Shown here: one piece after another, positions 1 through 5,755 of the stretch | Position numbering within the stretch: position 1 is the stretch's first letter | How the letters are laid out: each line of letters starts with the position of its first letter | Source of the DNA: Leptolyngbya sp. SIO4C5 | GTDB lineage: Bacteria; Cyanobacteriota; Cyanobacteriia; Phormidesmidales; Phormidesmidaceae | Reading direction: 5' to 3' | NCBI GenBank assembly: GCA_010671965.1 | Contig: JAAHIC010000174.1 | Span: 1-7,989 of the forward strand | DNA length: 7,989 nucleotides | Translations under genes and position numbers: made by a program | Notes under the pieces: model-generated | The model's input: only the letters and a program-made list of their open reading frames with translations | Told to the model about the DNA's origin: nothing | Database searches by the model: none

Positions 1-289
1 TCTTGGATAAGCTCTGAGGCAAAATCACCGTTAGCAAATTGGGATCGGCCTTCATGGCCCCCCGAATAACGGCGGAATTAGTGCCTGTGGCACCGGACGT
101 TAAAATCCGATTTCCCCCCAAAACTAGCGCATAGCTCATTAGCTCAATGAGACGCTGGTGGGTAATTGGAACGTGACGAGAACCCAAAATAGCAATCCGT
201 TTGGAACCCGATTCCTGGATAGCTGCTAACTCTTGTAAAAACAGGTCAACTTTCGGAGTCTCGGCAGGAGCTTCGATAGACTGACTCAA
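1..289 (-). CDS. DprA/Smf-like Rossmann-fold protein (cyanobacterial 'DNA recombination-mediator protein A' family), partial
   Basis: Only the N-terminal 96 residues are present; the gene runs off the left edge. The translation has the pattern of a nucleotide-binding Rossmann fold related to DprA: a first strand IAILGSRHVP at about residues 35-44, then LVLGGNRILTSGATGTNSAVIRGA (residues 60-83, split by its glycine turns), comparable to the SGxAxGID…HxGA motif of DprA, and then a LLTVILPQSL strand. DprA loads RecA on single-stranded DNA in transformation, but this cyanobacterial family carries that name mostly by similarity, so the role is inferred. The start is taken as TTG at 289-287: an in-frame TAA lies four codons upstream, no ATG or GTG is available between, and the resulting start MSQSIE fits the family as I remember it. 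No clear Shine-Dalgarno sequence precedes it. It lies 66 nt downstream of the BioD-like/DRTGG gene on the same strand, probably cotranscribed, with a possible promoter of its own in the gap. Confidence 0.65.
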   Translation of the reverse strand, partial: MSQSIEAPAETPKVDLFLQELAAIQESGSKRIAILGSRHVPITHQRLIELMSYALVLGGNRILTSGATGTNSAVIRGAMKADPNLLTVILPQSLSK

Positions 290-319
290 GGGCGCTACAA
301 AATGTTAAGGAACTGGCTC

Positions 320-328
320 ATTGTATCA
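320..328 (-). promoter_or_regulatory. possible extended -10 promoter for the DprA-like gene
   Basis: On the minus strand this reads TGATACAAT, an extended -10 (TGN followed by TACAAT, five of six matches to TATAAT). It ends 30 nt upstream of the TTG start at 289, giving a plausible short leader. No good -35 hexamer is seen at the usual distance (the hexamer there is GCTTTA), so this is only a candidate for an internal promoter that would let the gene be expressed apart from its upstream neighbour. Confidence 0.3.
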
Positions 329-355
329 GAAGGGACGGAGCTAAAGCGCACTCGA

Positions 356-1447
356 TTACGAAGCCGTGGTTGCTGGCTGGAGATTGAGCGCCGACATCAG
401 ACGATCGAAGTCGAAATGCTGCTCCATCAAATGCCGCATACACTCAACTTTGACAGGCTCATGGAAGCGCACCTGACCGAAGGTTTGGTCAATAATTTCT
501 ACGGTCGTTAAGGTGTCGAGATCGACTGACAAAATCGGAATTTCTAGATCTATAGCCCGGTTCAGGACCTGAGAGGCCGGTGGTAGATGTCCGGTCAAAA
601 TTAGGCACTGGGTAGAGGTTTCCAGAGCCGCTAGCTGAATATCGGTGCGATCGCCCCCGGTGACAACCGCCATATTGACGGCTTTGCGGAAGTATTTTAG
701 GGCGGAGCTGACGTTCATCGCGCCGATTGTCAGGCTCTCTACCATCAGATCCAGCCGGTTTTCGCAGCAGAGCACTTCTGCGCCTAGCCGATGCACCAGT
801 TCCTCGACGCTAATGCTGCGCATCAGCGCTGTTCTTGGCATGATGCCTAAGACGGAGATTCCCTGCTGCTCTAGGAAAGGACTGATATCCTCTTTGAGCT
901 GCTGCATCTGATCGGCGGGTACGTCATTGATGATGACTCCTAATAGGCGATCGCCCAGTCGCTGCTTCATCGACAGCAAATTATCGACAATATGGGCCGA
1001 ATGGAATCTAGCCACAATCAGCACGGAAGCGGCAACCGCCTCAGTGAGCTGGGGCAGGGCCAGATTAAACAAAATACCTTCTTCCAAATTGCCAGGGCCT
1101 TCCACCAGGAGCAAGTCTTCGCCTGAGGACTGCCGATAGGGAGCTAAGCCCTCACGGCTATCGAACGGCCTGTAGTCAGACAGGCGCTGCCCAATGGTCG
1201 CTTCATCCAGCATCAACAACGTGGGTCGGACTCGGTTGTCAGGCAGCTTTAGGGCCTCGGCAATGAACCGAACGTCTTCATCTAGCTGGTCATCTGAATG
1301 CTCACTCGGACAGGTGCCTAAAGGTTTACCATAGGCAATTTCAATTCCTCTCGCCTGTAGCTGAAAGGCCAGTCCCAGAATGATTGCTGATTTGCCACTG
1401 TACGATTCAGTGGAGCCAACTAGTAAATGCCGAGCTTGTTTGGGCAC
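356..1447 (-). CDS. BioD-like/DRTGG 'phosphotransacetylase family' protein without the catalytic PTA domain
   Basis: The 363-residue protein has an N-terminal P-loop NTPase domain of the dethiobiotin-synthetase (BioD) type, with Walker A GSTESYSGKS at residues 11-20, KPLGT at 41-45 and a Walker B-like strand LLLVEGPGNLEEG at 112-124. A DRTGG domain follows at about residues 215-325, with TGGDRTD at 263-269. This is the architecture of the N-terminal regulatory half of long bacterial phosphate acetyltransferases (about 700 residues), but the chain stops where the acetyl-transferring PTA domain would begin. It is therefore unlikely to make acetyl phosphate; a sensing or regulatory role that binds nucleotide or acyl-CoA is inference. 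The start is GTG at 1447, preceded by GAGGAG about 10 nt away and a second purine run, TAGGA, closer in, which supports this start. The DprA-like gene follows 66 nt downstream on the same strand. Confidence 0.85.
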   Translation of the reverse strand: MPKQARHLLVGSTESYSGKSAIILGLAFQLQARGIEIAYGKPLGTCPSEHSDDQLDEDVRFIAEALKLPDNRVRPTLLMLDEATIGQRLSDYRPFDSREGLAPYRQSSGEDLLLVEGPGNLEEGILFNLALPQLTEAVAASVLIVARFHSAHIVDNLLSMKQRLGDRLLGVIINDVPADQMQQLKEDISPFLEQQGISVLGIMPRTALMRSISVEELVHRLGAEVLCCENRLDLMVESLTIGAMNVSSALKYFRKAVNMAVVTGGDRTDIQLAALETSTQCLILTGHLPPASQVLNRAIDLEIPILSVDLDTLTTVEIIDQTFGQVRFHEPVKVECMRHLMEQHFDFDRLMSALNLQPATTAS

Positions 1448-1747
1448 GCTGATCCTACTCCTCTCGATATAATCCGACTGGTTGCGCTACGGACTCCATT
1501 CTGGCATTGTCTTCGCCCTGGAGTCTTCTTACAGGAAAACTAAATTCTGAAAAACTAGCAATAGCTGCCCAAGATTCGCCAAGCTCCAGGATGTCCAGTT
1601 TTCCCGGCTCAGTGCTGTAACAAATTTGGCATAAAGGGACAGAAGCCCTACAGGCCGAAAGCCGCAAAGGGTAAATTGCCGCAGGTTAGTGCTGCCTCCA
1701 GCAACCTGCGGCAAAAAGCAAACATTTGGAGCCGCCTAGCGTAGCCC
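1448..1747. other. intergenic stretch upstream of the BioD-like/DRTGG gene
   Basis: These 300 nt lie between two minus-strand genes. They hold the ribosome-binding site of the BioD-like gene (GAGGAG, minus strand 1463-1458), a strong hairpin (1676-1714, listed separately) and a minus-strand open frame at 1455-1667 whose TAG overlaps that ribosome-binding region. The frame begins with TTG, has no recognisable domain, and is not called as a gene. TTATAT-like sequence just upstream of the ribosome-binding site might be a -10 element, but no matching -35 is visible. Confidence 0.5.
1676..1714 (-). terminator. strong hairpin downstream of the EbsA-like gene, terminator-like
   Basis: TTGCCGCAGGTT at 1676-1687 is perfectly complementary to AACCTGCGGCAA at 1703-1714, a 12-bp stem. 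The 15-nt loop can fold further: GCTG at 1691-1694 pairs with CAGC at 1699-1702 around a CCTC tetraloop. In the minus direction it lies 33 nt past the stop codon of the EbsA-like gene and is followed by TTTACCCTTT, a broken T-run. It is probably an intrinsic terminator or a 3'-end processing/stabilising structure. The stem is symmetric, so it could also act on plus-strand transcripts. Confidence 0.6.
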
Positions 1748-2128
1748 CTAATCGTCTAGCCGCAGCAGCTTGCGATAGAAAGGCTTAGCAAAGTCAGCAG
1801 GCCGTTTACGCCGAATGGAATAAACTACGTCAATTAGAAAATCAACAAACTCAAAGGTGGCCATCGTCACCTCGTAACTCAGTTCCGCATCGCCATCAAA
1901 CTGCATCCGGCAGTGAGTCAGGTCTGCGGGTAGCATTGAGACGTTCCAGGTGGCGATGAAGGGAACGCTATTGCCGCCTTCGATCGTCCGTTCGCCTTCC
2001 AAGTTGCCTTGCTTATAAAGGCTGATAGCGTAAGGCAGGACTTGCCGCTTCGTGCCCTGGTAATAGGGCATATAGACGCCGATTTCCTGCTTGCTAGCGG
2101 GCTTAATTTCTTCAATTGAGATAGACAT
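1748..2128 (-). CDS. ebsA: EbsA-like protein (type IV pilus biogenesis / biofilm suppression)
   Basis: This 126-residue soluble protein has no signal peptide or membrane helix. I recognise it as a small protein conserved across cyanobacteria from its opening (…VYMPYYQGTKR at about residues 18-28, then LPYAISLYKQGNLEGERTIEGG), a central FDGDAELSYEV at 77-87 and a basic end FYRKLLRLDD. It matches my memory of EbsA, first described in Synechococcus elongatus as needed for type IV pilus assembly and for suppression of biofilm formation; there it interacts with the pilus machinery. This identification is from memory of the pattern, not a search. An upstream in-frame TTG at 2155 would add nine residues; ATG at 2128 is preferred because MSISIEEIKP matches the usual family start. 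A weak purine run (AGAGAG) precedes it. No pilus gene is adjacent, as is usual for this dispersed gene. Confidence 0.62.
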   Translation of the reverse strand: MSISIEEIKPASKQEIGVYMPYYQGTKRQVLPYAISLYKQGNLEGERTIEGGNSVPFIATWNVSMLPADLTHCRMQFDGDAELSYEVTMATFEFVDFLIDVVYSIRRKRPADFAKPFYRKLLRLDD

Positions 2129-2283
2129 TGGCTCTCTGTTCCCTATCGTTCTCAAGTAGCGCTTTGCTTAGATTCTCAGATTTTAGAGTCTGCCCGGACA
2201 GCTCTGCTGGTAGATAACTGACAATGTCCTATGGTAAGCAATGTTTTCGCTGCTTAGACTTGTTGACACCGTAGCTGTCTCAG

Positions 2284-2302
2284 GAATTAAAAAGATTAAT
2301 TC
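2284..2302. repeat. AT-rich dyad, possible operator
   Basis: GAATTAA (2284-2290) and TTAATTC (2296-2302) are perfect inverted arms around a 5-nt AAAGA centre. The dyad begins 15 nt after the TTGACA hexamer at 2263-2268, so it would overlap the -10 region of any promoter using that hexamer, a usual place for a repressor site. No specific regulator is recognised. Confidence 0.4.
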
Positions 2303-2360
2303 TACGGATTCTGGCCGCAAGCAGATAAGCGAGCGATCGCACAAAGCCATAGGATGATTA

Positions 2361-2389
2361 ATTGTTAAGAAGAGTTGAGAGATTGTTAA
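2361..2389. repeat. direct repeat ATTGTTAA, 21 bp period
   Basis: ATTGTTAA occurs at 2361-2368 and again at 2382-2389. The 21-bp period is two turns of B-DNA, which would place both copies on the same face of the helix, as expected for a pair of protein-binding sites. The second copy is embedded in a small palindrome, GTTA-AAG-TAAC (2385-2395). It does not match the cyanobacterial NtcA, Pho-box or HLR1 consensus as I know them. Confidence 0.35.
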
Positions 2390-2548
2390 AGTAACACAAG
2401 AAAGCTTTGCGATTGATTACTTGGTTAGGGTTCCCGACTTCACAGCAAATTTAATCACGACAGCGAGTTCGGTTTTTTCACTGAGTCGGAATCATGCCAA
2501 CGGTCAGGATGGCTGAGCCAGCAATGCAGGCATGGCGCTCTGCCGAGT

Positions 2549-2568
2549 CTGGTCATACCGATGACCGG
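2549..2568 (+). promoter_or_regulatory. hairpin in the mgdA leader
   Basis: CTGGTCAT (2549-2556) pairs with ATGACCGG (2561-2568) around a four-base ACCG loop; seven Watson-Crick pairs and one G-U. It lies about 50 nt upstream of the mgdA ATG. No T-run follows, so it is not an intrinsic terminator; it may be a leader structure affecting translation or RNA stability. Confidence 0.35.
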
Positions 2569-2620
2569 TCAAGCTGTTTCGGTTCGGCTGAGGTCTTGTG
2601 GAGAACAATCAAGCTGATAG

Positions 2621-4015
2621 ATGTCTAAATGGGTTAATTCGCTGATGGTTGAGATTGTAGATTCTGAGGGCGATGCATTTTATCCAGGCTATGCGGGGCG
2701 TCGGCAAAAGGCGGCGCTTACCCTAATTACGCTTTGGGGCGGTACGTTTGCCCTTCATTTTTCCCGCTGGGGGCAGGCGGTTGTCCTGTTCTTGACGGCT
2801 CTGATGGGGATTCACGTACTGCGAGTTTTGCTGGCCCGGCCCCAGGCCATACCGCCCGCACTGTCGGTCTATGAGCCGAAGCCGCTGGGTACTGCAGACG
2901 ACGAGCCGTGGCCCTATGTTTCTCTCCTGGTAGCCGCCAAGAATGAAGAAGCGGTAATCGAAAGCCTAGTCATGTCTCTATTCAGGCTAGATTATCCCCG
3001 CGATCGCTACGATCTCTGGATCATTAATGACAACAGCAGTGATGGCACAGCCGCCCTGCTCGATCGCTTAGCCCAGCGCTATCAGCAGCTCAACGTAGTC
3101 CATCGAGGGCCAGAAGCCAAAGGGGGGAAGTCTGGGGCACTCAATCTGGTCTGGCCGCAGACAAAGGGTGAACTGGTGGCTGTCTTTGACGCCGATGCTC
3201 AGGTCCCCTCAGATTTGCTGCAGCGGACGGTGCCGCTGTTTCTCCAGTCTCAATCGGTGGGAGCCGTGCAGGTGCGCAAAGCGATCGCCAATAGCGGCAC
3301 CAACTTCTGGACTCGCTGCCAGCAGGTAGAGATGGTCTTAGACAGCTACTTTCAGCAGCAGCGCATCGCCCTTGGGGGCATTGGCGAACTGCGGGGCAAC
3401 GGGCAGTTTGTGCGCCGGGCGGCGCTGGAAACCTGTGATGGCTGGAATGAAGAGACGATCACTGATGATTTAGATCTGACCGTACGGCTGCATCTCAGCG
3501 GTTGGGAAATTAGTTTTCTGCCCTTTCCCGCCGTGAAAGAGGAAGGCGTCACCCAAGCGATCGCCCTTTGGCATCAGCGGAACCGCTGGGCTGAAGGCGG
3601 CTATCAGCGCTATTTAGACTATTGGCGACTGCTTGGGCGCAACCGCATGGGTCTAGAGAAAACAGCCGACATGCTGGCCTTTTGGGTGATGCAGTACATG
3701 CTGCCGGTGGTGACCCCGGCTGACCTGCTGATGGCAGCGCTGAGACGTCAAGCCCCCATTTTTGGCCCCCTGACGGCCCTGACGGTGATGCTGTCTTTAA
3801 TCGGCATGTTTGTCGGTCAGCGCCGCGTCCAAAAAGCCTCTGTGCTCATCACTTTAATTCGCAGTCTGCGGGGCACGGTTTATATGCTGCACTGGCTGCC
3901 CATCATTGCCAGCACCAGCCTGCGCATGTCAGTGCGGCCTAAGCGGCTGAAATGGGTAAAAACCATCCATCAGGGCGAAGCGCGAGACGAACTGCCCCTA
4001 GACGCTTCGATTTAG
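2621..4015 (+). CDS. mgdA: beta-monoglucosyldiacylglycerol synthase (GT2 family)
   Basis: The enzyme transfers glucose from UDP-glucose to diacylglycerol, giving beta-glucosyldiacylglycerol, which cyanobacteria then epimerise to the thylakoid galactolipid MGDG. The 464 residues follow Synechocystis Sll1377 closely in my memory of it. There are two N-terminal helices (about 31-50 and 51-72, preceded by GRRQKAAL), then a GT2 catalytic domain from about 98: SLLVAAKNEEAVIE, INDNSSDGT (135-143), GGKSGALN (168-175), the metal-binding DAD (190-192), a conserved LGGIGELRGNGQFVRR block, ITDDLD holding the probable catalytic aspartate (280-285), and QRNRW (319-323), the QxxRW motif of processive-type GT2 enzymes. 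C-terminal hydrophobic segments lie at about 352-372, 380-399 and 405-430, ending with RPKRLKWVKTIHQG. A TAG codon directly before ATG 2621 fixes the upstream limit. No close Shine-Dalgarno is seen; GGAG is about 17 nt upstream. It is likely monocistronic, with DUF2808 convergent 27 nt downstream. Confidence 0.92.
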   Translation: MSKWVNSLMVEIVDSEGDAFYPGYAGRRQKAALTLITLWGGTFALHFSRWGQAVVLFLTALMGIHVLRVLLARPQAIPPALSVYEPKPLGTADDEPWPYVSLLVAAKNEEAVIESLVMSLFRLDYPRDRYDLWIINDNSSDGTAALLDRLAQRYQQLNVVHRGPEAKGGKSGALNLVWPQTKGELVAVFDADAQVPSDLLQRTVPLFLQSQSVGAVQVRKAIANSGTNFWTRCQQVEMVLDSYFQQQRIALGGIGELRGNGQFVRRAALETCDGWNEETITDDLDLTVRLHLSGWEISFLPFPAVKEEGVTQAIALWHQRNRWAEGGYQRYLDYWRLLGRNRMGLEKTADMLAFWVMQYMLPVVTPADLLMAALRRQAPIFGPLTALTVMLSLIGMFVGQRRVQKASVLITLIRSLRGTVYMLHWLPIIASTSLRMSVRPKRLKWVKTIHQGEARDELPLDASI

Positions 4016-4042
4016 GCAAGTTTAAGACGCAGGACTGCCTTG

Positions 4043-4630
4043 CTAGGGCCGAAAATCTGAGTCGCTGTCGCGGTCATAAATGCGGAGCCGACCATAGCCC
4101 GTAAACTGGGAGCGGACTTGCTCACCTTCTGGAAAGGCCGTCACGCCAAAAAGGTAGGTGCCGCCCCAGCGGGGATTGCGCACCGGGCTGAGGCTGAGGG
4201 TGACAACTTGGCCTGGCTCTACTGGCGGCTCAAAGGTAAAGGTAATAGCTTCGGAGTCTTCATCCTGGGAGACACTGCTCAGAGGCAGGGGCGATCGCTC
4301 ACCTCTGGGATAGCCTGCAAAGGCTGCGCTTTCATCTAGGTGGTAGCGCAGATTGCTGGTCAACCGAGCATTGTGCTGCTCAATCACAACTTTTGCCAAA
4401 GGCTCACCAGCCGCTTCCGGCAGCTCCAAAGTGAAGTAGTAGGTGGCGTTGCGGGTTTGGGCGCGATCGCGAGTGGTGGTGGCCTCTAAAAGCTGCGGCG
4501 GTTGCACAAAGGCGATCGCGCCGTCGAGGAGCTGTACGGCTCTAGCAGAGGGCTGGGTTAGAGCGGGGATAGCATTTCCCAGCAGCGCCCCCAGTCCCAG
4601 GGCGGTGAGGATGAGTGCTGGACGTTTCAT
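4043..4630 (-). CDS. DUF2808 secreted protein
   Basis: The 195-residue protein begins with a signal peptide: MKR, a hydrophobic core at residues 5-20, and an Ala-Arg-Ala stretch ending near residue 31 that suits signal peptidase I (a cut nearer residue 24 is also possible). The mature part carries the pattern of the cyanobacterial DUF2808 family: a Tyr-Tyr-Phe strand near 64, VVIEQHNAR at 81-89 and, most tellingly, FEPPVEPGQVVTLSLSPVRNPRWGGTYLFGV (residues 133-163, read in parts) followed by AFPEGE. The family is predicted to act outside the plasma membrane and has no established function. The C-terminus ends in an acidic DRDSDSDF run. The ATG has no strong Shine-Dalgarno upstream. The gene converges on mgdA with only 27 nt between stop codons and no clear terminator there, so 3' overlap of transcripts is likely. 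Confidence 0.8.
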   Translation of the reverse strand: MKRPALILTALGLGALLGNAIPALTQPSARAVQLLDGAIAFVQPPQLLEATTTRDRAQTRNATYYFTLELPEAAGEPLAKVVIEQHNARLTSNLRYHLDESAAFAGYPRGERSPLPLSSVSQDEDSEAITFTFEPPVEPGQVVTLSLSPVRNPRWGGTYLFGVTAFPEGEQVRSQFTGYGRLRIYDRDSDSDFRP

Positions 4631-4714
4631 AAAATTTCAGCTCGTTTTTGAGGTTACAAAGAGCAGTACGGCTATTAGAGTTGCCAATCGAGAGTATCTG
4701 AGGTAGCTATCTCT

Positions 4715-4720
4715 ATTGTA
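4715..4720 (-). promoter_or_regulatory. possible -10 element for the DUF2808 gene
   Basis: On the minus strand this reads TACAAT, five of six matches to TATAAT, 84 nt upstream of the DUF2808 start. The -35 position is occupied by a HIP1 octamer and does not resemble TTGACA, so the call rests on one hexamer. Confidence 0.22.
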
Positions 4721-4907
4721 GAAAACGGCTAAAAGCGATCGCCTGCGGCGCTATTCTTTACTTTTCTTATTGTTTTTTAACGCTTCTTTTTTAGGGCTAA
4801 CCGTTTATTTACAGACGGTTTCTTGTAATGAGAATTCATAGTCAGCCCCAAAGGAATTCGTTACTCTGGAAACATCATCATTCAAATTATTTTCAGAGAT
4901 TAATCAC

Positions 4908-5438
4908 ATGAATTTGGCTTCCAGAAATGTCTCCAAGCCGCTGGACTGGCAGGTTGTAGTCTTTGCCCTGGCAGGATTTTGGCTCAGCGCTAGCTTACTT
5001 CTCGACTTTTTGATTATGCCCAGTATGTATGGTGCTGGAATGATGAATCAGCCGGACTTTGGCAGTATGGGCTATAGCTTATTCTGGGTTTTTAATCGAG
5101 TTGAATTACTCTGTGCGGCGGGCATTTTGACGGGCGTACTGGCGTTGCGACAGGGACGCAATCAGTTCAGCCTTTTCAACAGCGGCAGCAAAAGCCGTTG
5201 GGCCGTTGGTTTGTCTGGGTTGCTGTTGGCGATCGCGATGGCCTATACCTACTTCCTCGCGCCGGAAATGAGCGCTCTTAGCTTGCCTCTAGATAGCTTT
5301 CAGTCAGCTACTGAAGTGATTCCGGCAGGCATGAACCAGCTACATGGTTTTTACTGGCTGCTGGAAGTCCTAAAACTGGCTGCAGTAGGTCTGCTGCTGG
5401 GCTTCTGCTACCACGATGTCGCCACGGCAGAAAGCTAG
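4908..5438 (+). CDS. four-helix integral membrane protein, possibly DUF4149-like
   Basis: This 176-residue protein has four hydrophobic segments at about residues 16-37, 55-80, 98-117 and 147-168, with a short soluble N-terminus and C-terminus. Motif-like features are IMPSMYGAGMM after helix 1, FWVFNRVELL opening helix 2, FLAPEM after helix 3 and NQLHGFYWLLEVLKL opening helix 4. The layout (four helices, conserved proline-containing ends after helices 1 and 3, and a histidine before helix 4) resembles DUF4149-type proteins, but I cannot confirm this and no function is known. The ATG start follows AGAG about 10 nt upstream. It stands alone: divergent from DUF2808, with a rho-independent terminator 55 nt past its stop. 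The upstream region 4631-4907 is T-rich around 4755-4795 and holds a weak inverted repeat (AACCGT…ACGGTT, about 4799-4821) and two GAATTC sites 22 bp apart. Confidence 0.75.
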   Translation: MNLASRNVSKPLDWQVVVFALAGFWLSASLLLDFLIMPSMYGAGMMNQPDFGSMGYSLFWVFNRVELLCAAGILTGVLALRQGRNQFSLFNSGSKSRWAVGLSGLLLAIAMAYTYFLAPEMSALSLPLDSFQSATEVIPAGMNQLHGFYWLLEVLKLAAVGLLLGFCYHDVATAES

Positions 5439-5493
5439 ATTTAGCTAAAAAGTTAGCTTAGTCTATAGAGCTAAAACAGATTTAGATGAATGA

Positions 5494-5526
5494 AAAGCGA
5501 GGGGACTTTGATAGTCTCCTCGCTTT
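5494..5526. terminator. bidirectional rho-independent terminator
   Basis: AAAGCGAGG (5494-5502) pairs with CCTCGCTTT (5518-5526); a G-T pair and then GACT/AGTC extend the stem to 14 pairs around a five-base TTGAT loop. On the plus strand the stem ends in TTT and is followed by CGTTGTTG; on the minus strand it ends in TTTT followed by CATTCATC. It can thus close both the plus-strand four-helix gene (stop at 5438) and the minus-strand gene ending at 5756. Confidence 0.8.
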
Positions 5527-5577
5527 CGTTGTTGATAGAGAAACCCGGCCTTGCTGATTTTGGCTATGAATTAAAGC

Positions 5578-5642
5578 GTGAGCAAGATGCTCGCACTAAT
5601 CTAACTAAATGATAGGCGAGAGAGTGTGAGCATCCCGCTCAC
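5578..5642. repeat. inverted pair of REP-like 20-bp palindromic units
   Basis: GTGAGCAAGATGCTCGCACT (5578-5597) matches the reverse complement of 5623-5642 at 17 of 20 positions. The units are separated by 25 bp. Each is itself a small hairpin: GAGCA-AGA-TGCTC in the first and GTGAGC-ATCCC-GCTCAC in the second. Opposed palindromic units with short spacers are typical of REP/BIME or MITE-like dispersed elements, and similar GTGAGC…GCTCGC strings are familiar from cyanobacterial intergenic DNA. Further small dyads follow (CCAGG-TTCATC-CCTGG around 5653-5668), so the element may extend to about 5700. Confidence 0.6.
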
Positions 5643-5755
5643 GAGCGACAAACACCAGGTTCATCCCTGGATTCAGCAACGCCAGAAACCTTAGACTGAG
5701 CGGCAAAAAGCGATGGGCTACCTGTTCGAGCAGGCCGTTTGGCACCGTCGTAGGA

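Larger units (their letters stand above)
2129..2620. promoter_or_regulatory. divergent intergenic region between the EbsA-like gene and mgdA
   Basis: This 492-nt region must carry promoters in both directions. For the minus-strand gene, TAAAAT at 2185-2180 is a possible -10, without a good -35. For mgdA, TTGACA at 2263-2268 is a perfect -35 hexamer, but the sequence 17 nt on (ATTAAA) is a poor -10. That poor -10 overlaps a dyad, GAATTAA-AAAGA-TTAATTC (2284-2302). Further along are one HIP1 site (2333-2340), two copies of ATTGTTAA exactly 21 bp apart (2361-2368, 2382-2389), and a hairpin in the mgdA leader at 2549-2568. A 44-codon open frame at 2494-2628 overlaps the mgdA start and is not called as a gene. 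Confidence 0.45.

Noticed and set aside
302..511. 69-codon plus-strand frame
   Set aside because: It lies mostly antisense to the end of the BioD-like/DRTGG gene and has no recognisable domain.
645..1139. Two plus-strand frames (645-911 and 927-1139)
   Set aside because: Both are antisense to the well-supported BioD-like/DRTGG gene; their Ser/Arg-rich composition is typical of shadow frames.
1529..1714. 61-codon minus-strand frame
   Set aside because: It runs through the strong hairpin, has a low-complexity hydrophobic end and no family resemblance.
2129..2155. Nine-residue N-terminal extension of the EbsA-like protein from TTG 2155
   Set aside because: ATG 2128 gives the expected family N-terminus; the extension MRTIGNREP does not resemble it.
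3352..3552. Minus-strand frame inside mgdA
   Set aside because: Antisense shadow of the conserved GT2 catalytic region.
4016..4042. Terminator between mgdA and the DUF2808 gene
   Set aside because: Only a 5-bp GCAAG/CTTGC pairing with a long loop and no T-run.
4118..4706. Plus-strand frames at 4118-4339 and 4443-4706
   Set aside because: Antisense to the DUF2808 gene, whose signal peptide and family motifs are clear.
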